64,000 nt of DNA from Lewinella sp. IMCC34191 (lineage in GTDB: Bacteria > Bacteroidota > Bacteroidia > Chitinophagales > Saprospiraceae), in NCBI RefSeq assembly GCF_003390935.1, contig NZ_QNQZ01000011.1, positions 62,001-126,000 on the forward strand. Direction: 5' to 3'. Below, one piece after another: positions 9,293 through 17,756 of this stretch. The notes beneath the pieces were generated by a model. The model was not told the origin of the DNA and did not search any database. It saw only the letters and a program-made list of their open reading frames with translations. The position numbers and the translations under genes are program-made. Within the stretch, counting starts at the first letter, position 1, and each line of letters opens with the position of its first letter.

Positions 9293-10294
9293 ATGCTATC
9301 CATCGGTCTTATTGGCGTCGGCCACCTGGGCAAGATCCACCTAAAGTGTATTCAGCTCGCCCAGGCGCACTACCGGCTGGCCGGCATTTTTGATACGGAC
9401 CGCGAACTGGCCGAGCAAATCGCCGCCGAACACGGTACCAAAGCTTACCCCACGGTCGAGGCGCTGATTGAGGCCGTAGAGGTGGTTGATGTGGTCACCC
9501 CCACTTCCACCCACTTTCCCGTGGTGAAAAAGGCCTTGCTGGCCGGCTGCCACGTCTTCGTGGAAAAACCCCTGACGGAAACCCTGGAGGAAGCCAGGGA
9601 GCTCATTGCCCTGAGTCAATCCACCGGTAAGCTCGTGCAGGTAGGGCACGTCGAGCGCTTCAACCCGGCCCTGCTGGCGCTCGGTGACGTCACCATTAAA
9701 CCCTACTTCATCGAGGCACACCGCCTGGCGATGTTTAATCCGCGGGGTACGGACGTCAGCGTGGTGCTGGATCTCATGATCCACGATCTCGACATCGTTC
9801 TCAAATTGGCCGGCGAAGAAGTAGCCGACGTCCGGGCCAGTGGCGTAGCGGTTCTGAGCACTACCCCGGACATCGTGAATGCCCGCATCGAATTTCGCAA
9901 CGGTGCGGTGGCAAACCTCACCGCCTCCCGGGTCAGCCTGAAGAATATGCGCAAGGTGAGGCTCTTCCAGCGGGATGCTTACCTGAGCCTGGACCTGCTC
10001 GAGAAGGAGAGCCAGGTCGTTCGGCTCTACGATACGGATGCGACCACCATTCCCACCGACGGACAGCAGTTTCCGCTCGACACTCCCCGCGGGAAGCGGA
10101 TCATCCACGTCGACCATCCGAAGAGCGGCCCGGTGAACGCCATTCAGATGGAACTGGAAAGCCTGGCCGACAGCATCGAGCAAGGAATTCCGGTAGCGGT
10201 CAGTATTGGAGACGGCTACCGCGCCCTCGAACTCGCCCAACGTATATCCGATGCCGTGGCCGAGACCCAGGCCCGCATGCCCGATACCTTCTGA
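9293..10294 (+). CDS. Gfo/Idh/MocA family NAD(P)-dependent oxidoreductase
   Basis: The 333-residue protein begins with a Rossmann fold (IGLIGVGHLGKIHLK). It has the family signature VTPTSTHFPVV and the catalytic-lysine motif VFVEKPLTET (residues about 90-99), then an alpha/beta C-terminal domain. The family oxidises or reduces sugars and related ring compounds. The substrate is not deducible. It is the first gene of a tightly overlapping set: its TGA overlaps the next ATG by one base, and the third gene initiates polyprenyl-linked glycan synthesis. A role in making or modifying an envelope sugar is therefore a reasonable inference. Members often act on UDP-sugars in such loci. Confidence 0.88.
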   Translation: MLSIGLIGVGHLGKIHLKCIQLAQAHYRLAGIFDTDRELAEQIAAEHGTKAYPTVEALIEAVEVVDVVTPTSTHFPVVKKALLAGCHVFVEKPLTETLEEARELIALSQSTGKLVQVGHVERFNPALLALGDVTIKPYFIEAHRLAMFNPRGTDVSVVLDLMIHDLDIVLKLAGEEVADVRASGVAVLSTTPDIVNARIEFRNGAVANLTASRVSLKNMRKVRLFQRDAYLSLDLLEKESQVVRLYDTDATTIPTDGQQFPLDTPRGKRIIHVDHPKSGPVNAIQMELESLADSIEQGIPVAVSIGDGYRALELAQRISDAVAETQARMPDTF

Positions 10295-11148
10295 TGATGC
10301 GCCGCCCGCTCCTAACTCTGCTGCTTCCGCTATTGCTGATGGCCTGTCCGGAAGACCTGGAAAACGAACCCGCCTACCTCCTGGTCGACGGTTTTGAACT
10401 CGTCACTGCCGGCGGCGAGGGAGCCGGTACGGAGGACATCCGGGAAGTATGGGCCTTCGCCGACGGTGAGTTCATGGGGGTGTTTCCCCTGCCGGGTCGG
10501 ATCCCCATCTTTCAGTTGGGTGAGGTAACCATCCGTTTGGAAGCCGGCGTCCACCAGGATGGCCGGAGCGTAACGCCCGAAATCTACCCGTTTTATACCG
10601 CCGTAGAGCGTACGGTGACCCTGATGGGTGGTGAGCAGATTGAGATCGGCCGCCCCCAGATCCGCTACCGTGACCGTACGGTCTTTGGCTTTGTGGAGGA
10701 CTTCGAATCCGGCGAACCCCAAATATTTACCGACGTAGCCGGAGGCCGTGGCAACTGGCGGGTCCAGTCGGATGTCGTCCGGAGCGGGAATGCCGCCGGA
10801 GCAATTATGCTTACGGATAGCAACCGGTTGTTCGAAGCCGCTACGAATACAACCTTCCGCGACCTCAATGCGCCCCCCATCAACGTATGGCTGGAAGTCG
10901 ACTTCCTCTCCGAGGCCCCTACCCTGTTCGGGGTACTCGGCACGGGTGGGAATGCCGGGGTTCGCGTCTTTGACCCCGGCTTCGTTCCCCGGACGAGCTG
11001 GACCAAGATTTACTTCAACCTCGGCCCGGTCATTGGATCGGCCGGTCTCGGGGAGTTGCGCATAGCCCTGTCTAGTCTGTTACCGGACGATCTTGCCGGC
11101 GGAACCGTATACCTTGACAACCTAAAGCTTCTTTACTTCACGCCGTGA
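10294..11148 (+). CDS. hypothetical lipoprotein with a C-terminal jelly-roll-like region
   Basis: The 284-residue protein has a lipoprotein signal peptide with lipobox LMAC (Cys18). The N-terminal half is followed by a region (VFGFVEDFESGEP... through GTVYLDNLKLLYF) that resembles the carbohydrate-binding or LamG-like beta sandwiches of Bacteroidota lipoproteins. This is structural guesswork from the pattern ending in YLDNLKL. Exact function unknown. The start overlaps the previous stop (TGATG) and the stop overlaps the next start (GTGA), so translation is coupled to both neighbours. That suggests a shared envelope-polysaccharide function. Confidence 0.75.
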   Translation: MMRRPLLTLLLPLLLMACPEDLENEPAYLLVDGFELVTAGGEGAGTEDIREVWAFADGEFMGVFPLPGRIPIFQLGEVTIRLEAGVHQDGRSVTPEIYPFYTAVERTVTLMGGEQIEIGRPQIRYRDRTVFGFVEDFESGEPQIFTDVAGGRGNWRVQSDVVRSGNAAGAIMLTDSNRLFEAATNTTFRDLNAPPINVWLEVDFLSEAPTLFGVLGTGGNAGVRVFDPGFVPRTSWTKIYFNLGPVIGSAGLGELRIALSSLLPDDLAGGTVYLDNLKLLYFTP

Positions 11149-12575
11149 CCACGCCCCCCATCGTGCCCGCACAAATCCTCCAACCCGACACCGCCGCCCG
11201 GCGTCGGCGGGATCGGTACGTGTACATCGCGGCCGACGGCCTCACCGCCTGGCTGGCCTGGCTGGTTTTTCGGGGCCTGACGGATACCCCCGGCCCGCTA
11301 CCCTTTACGCAGGGCTTACTCGTGGCCATCGGCTGGCTGGGCATATACCTACTCTTCGATCAGTACCGGGATATCTACCGCCTGAGCCGGCTGACCACCC
11401 TCGCGCAAACCTTCGGACTAAGCATTGCCGGCACGCTGGTGTTGATCGTCTCCGGCCAGATTGGAACGAACGCAGGCCTTTCCGGAGCCGGTTATTCCGA
11501 TCCCCTGTTCTACTTCACTGCTCACTTTATGCTCACGGCCTTCAGCAGAATGTTCCTGCTCACCGGAGCGAGCCGCCGGCTTAAGGCGGGGGCCGTTGCC
11601 TTCAATACCCTGATCGTCGGAGGGGGTGAACAGGCGGTCAGCTTGTATGAGGACATCACCTCGCGGCCGAAGGGGCTCGGATACCGCTTCATCGGCTTCG
11701 TCGACGGGCAGCACAAACAAGCTCCCCCGCTGGAACGCCGGATCCCTCGCCTGGGCAGTCTGGGCGATTTGGATGGCCTGATCCAGGAGCAAAACATCGA
11801 GGAGGTCATCATTGCCATCGATACGAGTCAGCATAGTCGACTGCGGGAATTGCTGAATGTCCTGAGCACTTACGAGCGGAACGTACTGGTAAAGATCATC
11901 CCGGACATGTACGACATCATGCTGGGCACGGTAAAGATGAATCACGTCTTCGGCGCCGTTCTGATCGAGATCCGGCAGAACCTGATGCCGCGGTGGCAGC
12001 GCATCACGAAGCGCATATTGGATATTTTCTGGTCGCTCACGATGCTGATCCTGCTGTCCCCCCTGTATGCCTACGTTGCCTTGCGGGTCCGGCTCTCTTC
12101 TCCCGGGCCGATCTTTTATACCCAGGAACGCATCGGCCTGAACGGTCAGCCCTTCCGGATCATCAAGTTTCGGTCGATGTATACGGATGCGGAGCACCAA
12201 GGGCCTCAATTAAGCCGCGATCAGGACGAGCGCTGCACACCCTGGGGATCCACGATGCGGAAGTGGCGACTGGACGAGCTTCCGCAGTTCTGGAACGTGC
12301 TGGTAGGGGATATGTCCCTGGTCGGCCCCCGCCCCGAGCGGCAGTTTTATATCAACCTCATCCGGGAGCGTGCCCCGCACTATCGTCACCTGCTGCGCGT
12401 CCGGCCGGGCATCACCAGCTGGGGGCAGGTAAAGTACGGCTACGCGAGCACGGTGGACGAGATGATCCAGCGACTAAAGTTCGATATTCTGTACATCGAG
12501 AACCGGTCCCTGGCCCTGGATTTCAAGATCCTTTTCTATACCCTGCTGGTCCTCATCCAGGGAAAGGGGAAGTAG
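11145..12575 (+). CDS. polyprenyl-phosphate sugar phosphotransferase (WcaJ/WbaP type)
   Basis: The 476-residue protein uses a GTG start that overlaps the preceding TGA. Four to five N-terminal membrane helices are followed by a Rossmann-like segment (TLIVGGGEQAV...). The C-terminal bacterial sugar transferase domain begins near KRILDIFWS and holds the hallmark motifs KFRSMYTDAE, KWRLDELPQFWNVLVGDMSLVGPRPE and VRPGITSWGQV. Such enzymes transfer a sugar-1-phosphate from UDP-sugar to undecaprenyl phosphate at the inner membrane, the first committed step of capsule or exopolysaccharide synthesis. No glycosyltransferases, Wzx or Wzy lie beside it, so its partners are encoded elsewhere. Confidence 0.92.
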   Translation: MTTPPIVPAQILQPDTAARRRRDRYVYIAADGLTAWLAWLVFRGLTDTPGPLPFTQGLLVAIGWLGIYLLFDQYRDIYRLSRLTTLAQTFGLSIAGTLVLIVSGQIGTNAGLSGAGYSDPLFYFTAHFMLTAFSRMFLLTGASRRLKAGAVAFNTLIVGGGEQAVSLYEDITSRPKGLGYRFIGFVDGQHKQAPPLERRIPRLGSLGDLDGLIQEQNIEEVIIAIDTSQHSRLRELLNVLSTYERNVLVKIIPDMYDIMLGTVKMNHVFGAVLIEIRQNLMPRWQRITKRILDIFWSLTMLILLSPLYAYVALRVRLSSPGPIFYTQERIGLNGQPFRIIKFRSMYTDAEHQGPQLSRDQDERCTPWGSTMRKWRLDELPQFWNVLVGDMSLVGPRPERQFYINLIRERAPHYRHLLRVRPGITSWGQVKYGYASTVDEMIQRLKFDILYIENRSLALDFKILFYTLLVLIQGKGK

Positions 12576-12669
12576 GGAACAGTATACTGCGCGACAATAT
12601 GGATGGGGCGACCAAACATGTACGGACGCAGCCCACATTGAAGGACTAAATCCGCTAAACCAACTAATT

Positions 12670-13818
12670 ATGCATTTTCTTTACTCCTCCGGGAGGGCGC
12701 TATCCCTATACCTGTTAGCTTGCTTCCTTCTGCTGGTTATACCCGCCACGGGGCAGCAGAACGGCAAGAAAGCGCTCTTGCAAGCCGGCCCCCGCGTTGC
12801 AGCCGGCAATCCGATGCAGATCAAGCCATCGGGCGAAGCGCCCGATTGGGCCCCCGATATAGACCCGCAGATGCTGGCCGTAATCGAGCAGTTGAAGTCG
12901 TACGAAGCTCCTCCCTTCACCGACTTGTCCGCCTTTCAGGTTCGCAATGCCAAGCTTCCCGCGGAGGCTGTCGCCGATCTGCTGAAGAAGGCCGGTATGC
13001 CGGCCACGGAACCTAAAGTCGACATTTCTCATCGCCTGCTGCCCGTCGGCTCCGATCAGGGAACCCTCGTACGAATCTACACACCCCTGGATGCAGGGTC
13101 GGCGCCGCTTCCAGTCATCGTCTACTACCACGGAGGTGGATGGGTCATTGCTGATCTGGAAACCTACGAGGCCGGGGCGGCAGCCCTCGCCGAGCAGGTT
13201 GGTGCGGTAGTCGTATCGGTCGCCTACCGGCAGGCTCCGGAAGAGGTCTTCCCCACCGCGCACGAAGACGCCTTTGCGGCGTACCAATGGGTAGTGGAAA
13301 ATACCGACAGCATCGGCGGCGACCCCGAGCGTATCGCCACGGCTGGCGAAAGCGCGGGCGGCAACCTGGCGGTCGCCGTTGCCTTGATGGCGAAGGAGCG
13401 CGACGTACCGCTTCCCGTCCATATTCTAAGCGTTTACCCTATCGCGGACGGTGATGTGGAATCGCCCAGCTACGAGAAATACGCCAACGCACTTCCCCTC
13501 AGCAAGGGCTTCATGGCCTGGTTCTTCGACTATTACTACCCCGACTGGCAGGATAGCGACAATCCCTGGATCAACCTCACCTCCGCTGATCTCAGTGGGC
13601 TCCCGGGTACCACCATCATCAATGCGCAGATCGATCCGCTGGAAGCGGAAGGTGGTGAACTGGAACAGCAACTTAAGAAAGCGGGTATCGACGTAGAACG
13701 CAGGCTGTACGAAGGCGTCACCCACGAATTCTTCGGAATGGCCGCGATTCTTGAGCAGGCAAAGGACGCACAGGCCTTTGCTGCAGAACGCCTGAAGGCG
13801 GCGCTGATCTCGAAGTAA
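12670..13818 (+). CDS. secreted alpha/beta hydrolase, acetyl-esterase (HSL) family
   Basis: The 382-residue protein has an N-terminal signal peptide (LLACFLLLVIPATGQ). Its hydrolase core has the HSL oxyanion motif HGGG (residues 154-157) and nucleophile motif GESAGGN (Ser228). The expected Asp is in AQIDPLEAEG and the His in GVTHEFFG. It resembles Aes-like short-chain carboxylesterases, and export suggests action on acylated polymers in the periplasm or outside. It is a monocistronic gene with a strong terminator 28 nt after its stop. Confidence 0.9.
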   Translation: MHFLYSSGRALSLYLLACFLLLVIPATGQQNGKKALLQAGPRVAAGNPMQIKPSGEAPDWAPDIDPQMLAVIEQLKSYEAPPFTDLSAFQVRNAKLPAEAVADLLKKAGMPATEPKVDISHRLLPVGSDQGTLVRIYTPLDAGSAPLPVIVYYHGGGWVIADLETYEAGAAALAEQVGAVVVSVAYRQAPEEVFPTAHEDAFAAYQWVVENTDSIGGDPERIATAGESAGGNLAVAVALMAKERDVPLPVHILSVYPIADGDVESPSYEKYANALPLSKGFMAWFFDYYYPDWQDSDNPWINLTSADLSGLPGTTIINAQIDPLEAEGGELEQQLKKAGIDVERRLYEGVTHEFFGMAAILEQAKDAQAFAAERLKAALISK

Positions 13819-13845
13819 ATCAATCTCTCCTTCCCGACACCCGTA

Positions 13846-13884
13846 GAAAGCCCGCAGCAATTTGCTGCGGGCTTTCTTTTTTTT
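13846..13884 (+). terminator. strong rho-independent terminator after the esterase gene
   Basis: A perfect 14-bp stem (13846-13859 with 13863-13876) is followed by eight T residues (13877-13884). Confidence 0.93.
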
Positions 13885-14011
13885 GCCGGTCATGGGGCAG
13901 TGTAAAGAACCGAAGTAAGGAGTTCGTCTCGCAAAACCGCAAGTAGATCGATGGAATTTGCCGCCGCCGGGAATGGGCCATAACTATATAGCCATAGCAG
14001 CTTAGTAAGAC

Positions 14012-14527
14012 ATGGCCCTATTCAATTCCACCATCGGACTCATTCACCTTATCGCCGCCCTGGTAGCGCTTGCCGCGGGTACCGTGGTGATGTATCTGCC
14101 CAAAGGTGAAACGACGCACCGCCGATTGGGCTACGTCTACGTGGTAGCGATGACGGTCATGCTCCTCACCGCTTTCCAGATTTACGCGCTCTTCGGTGTG
14201 TTTGGTGTCTTTCACTGGTTGGCGGTGGTCAGCAGCCTTACGCTTGCCGGGGGAATGTTGTCCTTACTTTTCCGGCTACCGAAGAGAAGCTACCTGCTGT
14301 ATCACCTGAGCTTCATGTTCTGGTCGGTAGTCGGATTATACATGGCCTTCTTCGGGGAAATGATTGCTCACCTTCCCGCGCTCCTTGACGCCGGCGATGA
14401 CCGCATCGCTACGGTGCGGGTCGTCATCGGTATCCTTGGCCTGGTATTCGTGATTGGCGTACAAATCTTCTGGCGCAGCAAAAAGAAGGAATGGACGGGT
14501 CGCTACGGTACCGCCGTAGCGGATTAG
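14012..14527 (+). CDS. DUF2306-like membrane protein
   Basis: This 171-residue protein has four to five hydrophobic helices. A basic loop PKGETTHRRLGYVYV matches the K-G-x-x-H-R-x-x-G-Y motif of the DUF2306 family of small membrane proteins. The family is uncharacterised. The last four bases overlap the end of the convergent methyltransferase gene (14524-14527). No operon partner. Confidence 0.7.
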   Translation: MALFNSTIGLIHLIAALVALAAGTVVMYLPKGETTHRRLGYVYVVAMTVMLLTAFQIYALFGVFGVFHWLAVVSSLTLAGGMLSLLFRLPKRSYLLYHLSFMFWSVVGLYMAFFGEMIAHLPALLDAGDDRIATVRVVIGILGLVFVIGVQIFWRSKKKEWTGRYGTAVAD

Positions 14528-15267
14528 ACATGGGCGCCGGCACCCAGCCAGCTCATCAGGATGCCGGCGGCCACGGCTGCGTTGAGGCTTTCGGTGGCCC
14601 GCCCCGGTGCCCGGGGAATAGTGAGCCGTCGATCGATGAGCGCAGCCGTCTCCGGGCTAATGCCCGGGCCTTCCGCCCCGATAACCAGGATCCCGCCGGG
14701 GGGTGGGCTTACCGCGTAGATATTTTCGCCGATCAGATCGGCACCGAATACAGGGGCGTCGGGGCGCAGGTATACAAGCTCTTGCAGGGTGGCGGGCGCG
14801 TACTGTATCCGAAGAAACGACCCCATACTGGCCTGGATGCTCTTTGAATTGTACAAATCCGCCGTGCCGGGACCTCCGTACACTTCCGAGAAGCCGCACC
14901 AGTCGGCGATGCGCAGCAAGGCCCCCAGATTGCTGGGTGACTGTATCCCGTCCAGGTAAAGCGCCCAGCCCGGCTTAGGGGAAGGGGAAACGGGATCGGG
15001 CATATCGACGACGGCCAAAACCTGGTTTGGGGTGGTTAGCTGACTTATTCGACCCAACTCCTTCGGCGTCACCGTCGTTATGGGCATATCGCTTTTCGGC
15101 GCGACCCAGCTTTCCAGGGCGTAGAGCTGATCGACCCGGTAGCGGTCTTGCTGCAAGAGTTCCTCAACGGCACGGACTCCCTCCACCGTGAATTTGTGGT
15201 AGTTTTGCCTGACCTTTTTCTGACGTAGGCTGCTTATGAACTTTATCGTACCGGAGCTTAGGGGCAT
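14524..15267 (-). CDS. TrmH/SpoU family RNA 2'-O-methyltransferase
   Basis: The 247-residue protein has an N-terminal substrate-binding part (FTVEGVRAVEELL) and a C-terminal trefoil-knot SPOUT domain. The three family motifs are present: NLGALLRIADWCGF, VIGAEGPGIS and ESLNAAVAAGIL. It methylates a ribose in rRNA or tRNA using SAM. The exact site cannot be told from sequence. The start codon lies 32 bp inside the divergent tamL gene, so the two genes overlap at their 5' ends. The 3' end overlaps the DUF2306 gene by 4 bp. Confidence 0.92.
   Translation of the reverse strand: MPLSSGTIKFISSLRQKKVRQNYHKFTVEGVRAVEELLQQDRYRVDQLYALESWVAPKSDMPITTVTPKELGRISQLTTPNQVLAVVDMPDPVSPSPKPGWALYLDGIQSPSNLGALLRIADWCGFSEVYGGPGTADLYNSKSIQASMGSFLRIQYAPATLQELVYLRPDAPVFGADLIGENIYAVSPPPGGILVIGAEGPGISPETAALIDRRLTIPRAPGRATESLNAAVAAGILMSWLGAGAHV
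15200..15207 (+). promoter_or_regulatory. candidate -7 element for tamL
   Basis: TAGTTTTG matches TAnnTTTG and lies 28 nt before the tamL ATG, inside the coding region of the divergent methyltransferase. Confidence 0.4.
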
Positions 15268-17737
15268 ACTGGCGGGGGGTCTGCGCTACGTCGGTCCGAT
15301 CCTGTTGGCTGCGGTGTTTCTGACGTCGTGCAATGTTACGAAATACCTGTCGGAGGACCAGGAACTGCTGGCCGATCAGCGCGTAGAGCTGCGCAAGGGC
15401 GTGAAGGTGGCCAAGCGCAGCGAAGTGGTCTACGAACTCGGCGTACTGGCCAAGCAGGAGCCGAACGGAAATTTCCTCTTCCTTTTTCCGCGGGAGTTCT
15501 TTTACCTCGCCAACAACCGGCCGCAGGATACATCCCGGATCGACCGCTTCCTGCGGCAGCGCATCGGGCAACAGCCCGTGTACTACAGCGACAGCCTGAG
15601 CCGGCGCTCCGCCGCGTCGATGGAAGACTTCCTTCGCTACCGGGGCTACTTCGACGCCACGGCTTACCACGAAGCCGACCGGCGTAAGCGGAAGAAGGTG
15701 AACCTGATCTATCACGTCGACCCCGGGATGCGCTACTCCATCGACTCGGTCGTATACAGCAGCCCGGAACCGGAGATCGACAGCATTCTGCAGATTCTAA
15801 AATCAGAAAGCGCGCTCCAGGCCGGCCAACCCCTTGACCTCAATGCATTCGACCGGGAGAAAGCCCGCATCGGTCAGTACCTCCGCGACCAGGGCTACGC
15901 CTACTTCTCCGACAATTACTTCGACAAACTGGAGATTGATACCACCGGGGGTGACGGTCAGGCCGACATCTACCTCACCATCCTGCCCCCCGACCAGGAC
16001 AACAGCTACCAGAAGTACCGGATCGGGCAGATCACCGTTCTGACGGATTACAATCCCGCCCGGGAAGCCAGCGGCGAGGCCTACCCGGGCGATACGATCG
16101 TGAACGGCATCCGCTTCCTGTCGCCGACGGCAACTTTCCGCATGCGACCGGATATTCTGGCGCAGAATATTTTCCTGCAAACGGACAGCCTCTATAGCCG
16201 GGAAGCCTTCGAAAAGACGAACCTTTCTCTCGGCGGTCTCGGCATTTACCGCTTCGTCCGCATCAACCAAATCGCCAACCCGACCGATCCGAACGTGCTG
16301 GACTACCGCATTCAGCTGAGCCCAGACAAGCGGATGTCGTTCGGAGTGGATTTCGACATCAACTACACCAACCGGAGCCAACTGTTGGCGAATTCCGCAC
16401 TGAGTAACAACCTGATCGGAGTAAGCGTAAGCCCCACCTTCCGCAACAAGAACGTATTCGGAGGAGCCGAACTCTTGACCCTCGGATTCCGCACCGGCGT
16501 GGAGGTTAATCCGGTCCCGGACAGCGCGGCCCAGTTTTTCAACACCATCGACCTGGCCGCCGAAGCCAGCCTGAACCTCCCCCGCTTCAAGGATTTCGGC
16601 TTCTATCGGGTCAGCAGAGGCCTCGGTCTCATTTCCGACGAATTTTACGAGAGCCTGCAGGAACGCGCCAACACCCGCTACAGCATCGCCTACGAGTATC
16701 TGTTGCTGCGTACCTTCTATACGTACACGATCGCAAATGCCCGGCTGGGCTATGATTTCCGGCTGTCGCCGACGACCTCCTTCCGCATCAATCACGCTGC
16801 GCTGGACATCCTGAACTTTACGATCGAGCCGCAGTTCGATTCCATTCTGGTCAATAACCAGGCCCTGCGGCGCAGCATCAGCGATCAGTATTTTCTGAGC
16901 GTCCTGTTCCGTAGCCTGGAGTATACCCGCATCGGCCGTCCGGATCGGCAGGGTCGGTCCATTACCCTCAACGGGCAGTTCGAACTCACGGGGGGCGAGG
17001 TGTGGCTGGCCCGGCAGTTTGCCTCGGAACTAGATCCCAACAACCGATTCGCCCAGTATGCCCTTGGGGTGGCCGATTTCCGTTACTACAAACAGTTCAG
17101 CCCGCTGCGAAGCTTTGCCACGCGGCTGCTGGTGGGCGTAGCCCGCCCGATCGTGGGCAGCCAGGAGGTCCCCTACGTCAAGCAGTTCTATTCCGGCGGC
17201 CCGAACTCCATGCGGGCCTGGCTCCCCCGGGGACTCGGCCCCGGCTCCTACGTCGATCCGCTGAGTATTGCCGCCGACGGCCTACTGAGCAATAACCTGC
17301 TGTACCAGACCGGCGACCTGCAGCTGGAACTCAACTTCGAGTACCGATTCAACCTGTTCTCCTTCTTCCGGGGGGCCGTATTTACCGACATCGGCAACGT
17401 CTGGACCTTTAATCGCGATCCCGACCGCCCCGGCTCCCAGTTCCTGCTGACCGGACGCCAGGTCCAGGAGGAAGGCGCGCGGCCCTTCTACCACGAACCC
17501 TTCTACCGACAGCTGGCGGTGGCCGGCGGACTGGGCCTGCGCATCGACCTGAGTTACTTCGTTTTCCGGCTTGACCTGGCCATCCCACTACGCTATAACT
17601 ATCCTCAGACCGGGCAGGGCGATCCGGTGCTAGAATTACAGCCCGACCCCTACCCCGAAAGTGCTTACTGGCGCGACTTCGGACGCTTCAATTTTGGCGA
17701 CATCCGTCCGCAAATCGGCTTGGGCTATCCTTTTTAA
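15236..17737 (+). CDS. tamL: BamA/TamA family outer-membrane lipoprotein (TamL)
   Basis: The 833-residue protein has a lipoprotein signal with lipobox FLTSC (Cys32). POTRA-like modules follow (about residues 40-340, with repeated beta-alpha-alpha-beta patterns such as SASMEDFLRYRGYFDATAY and IGQYLRDQGYAYFS). The C-terminal Omp85 barrel contains PFYRQLAVAGGLGLRIDLSYFVFRLDLAIPL. Lipid-anchored TamA homologues are the Bacteroidota TamL type, thought to work with TamB in outer-membrane protein or lipid traffic. TamB usually follows directly, but here the next gene is an unrelated protease on the other strand. The start overlaps the methyltransferase gene. Confidence 0.9.
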   Translation: MNFIVPELRGILAGGLRYVGPILLAAVFLTSCNVTKYLSEDQELLADQRVELRKGVKVAKRSEVVYELGVLAKQEPNGNFLFLFPREFFYLANNRPQDTSRIDRFLRQRIGQQPVYYSDSLSRRSAASMEDFLRYRGYFDATAYHEADRRKRKKVNLIYHVDPGMRYSIDSVVYSSPEPEIDSILQILKSESALQAGQPLDLNAFDREKARIGQYLRDQGYAYFSDNYFDKLEIDTTGGDGQADIYLTILPPDQDNSYQKYRIGQITVLTDYNPAREASGEAYPGDTIVNGIRFLSPTATFRMRPDILAQNIFLQTDSLYSREAFEKTNLSLGGLGIYRFVRINQIANPTDPNVLDYRIQLSPDKRMSFGVDFDINYTNRSQLLANSALSNNLIGVSVSPTFRNKNVFGGAELLTLGFRTGVEVNPVPDSAAQFFNTIDLAAEASLNLPRFKDFGFYRVSRGLGLISDEFYESLQERANTRYSIAYEYLLLRTFYTYTIANARLGYDFRLSPTTSFRINHAALDILNFTIEPQFDSILVNNQALRRSISDQYFLSVLFRSLEYTRIGRPDRQGRSITLNGQFELTGGEVWLARQFASELDPNNRFAQYALGVADFRYYKQFSPLRSFATRLLVGVARPIVGSQEVPYVKQFYSGGPNSMRAWLPRGLGPGSYVDPLSIAADGLLSNNLLYQTGDLQLELNFEYRFNLFSFFRGAVFTDIGNVWTFNRDPDRPGSQFLLTGRQVQEEGARPFYHEPFYRQLAVAGGLGLRIDLSYFVFRLDLAIPLRYNYPQTGQGDPVLELQPDPYPESAYWRDFGRFNFGDIRPQIGLGYPF

Positions 17738-17756
17738 AGTGGTCCTTCTATGGTGA

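Noticed and set aside
14758-14785. Partial match to the dispersed repeat (GGGGCGCAGGT...AAGCT)
   Set aside because: It lies in a conserved part of the methyltransferase and encodes LRPDAP. The match is explained by codon use for Leu-Arg-Pro-Asp, as is a similar match at 29497-29520.
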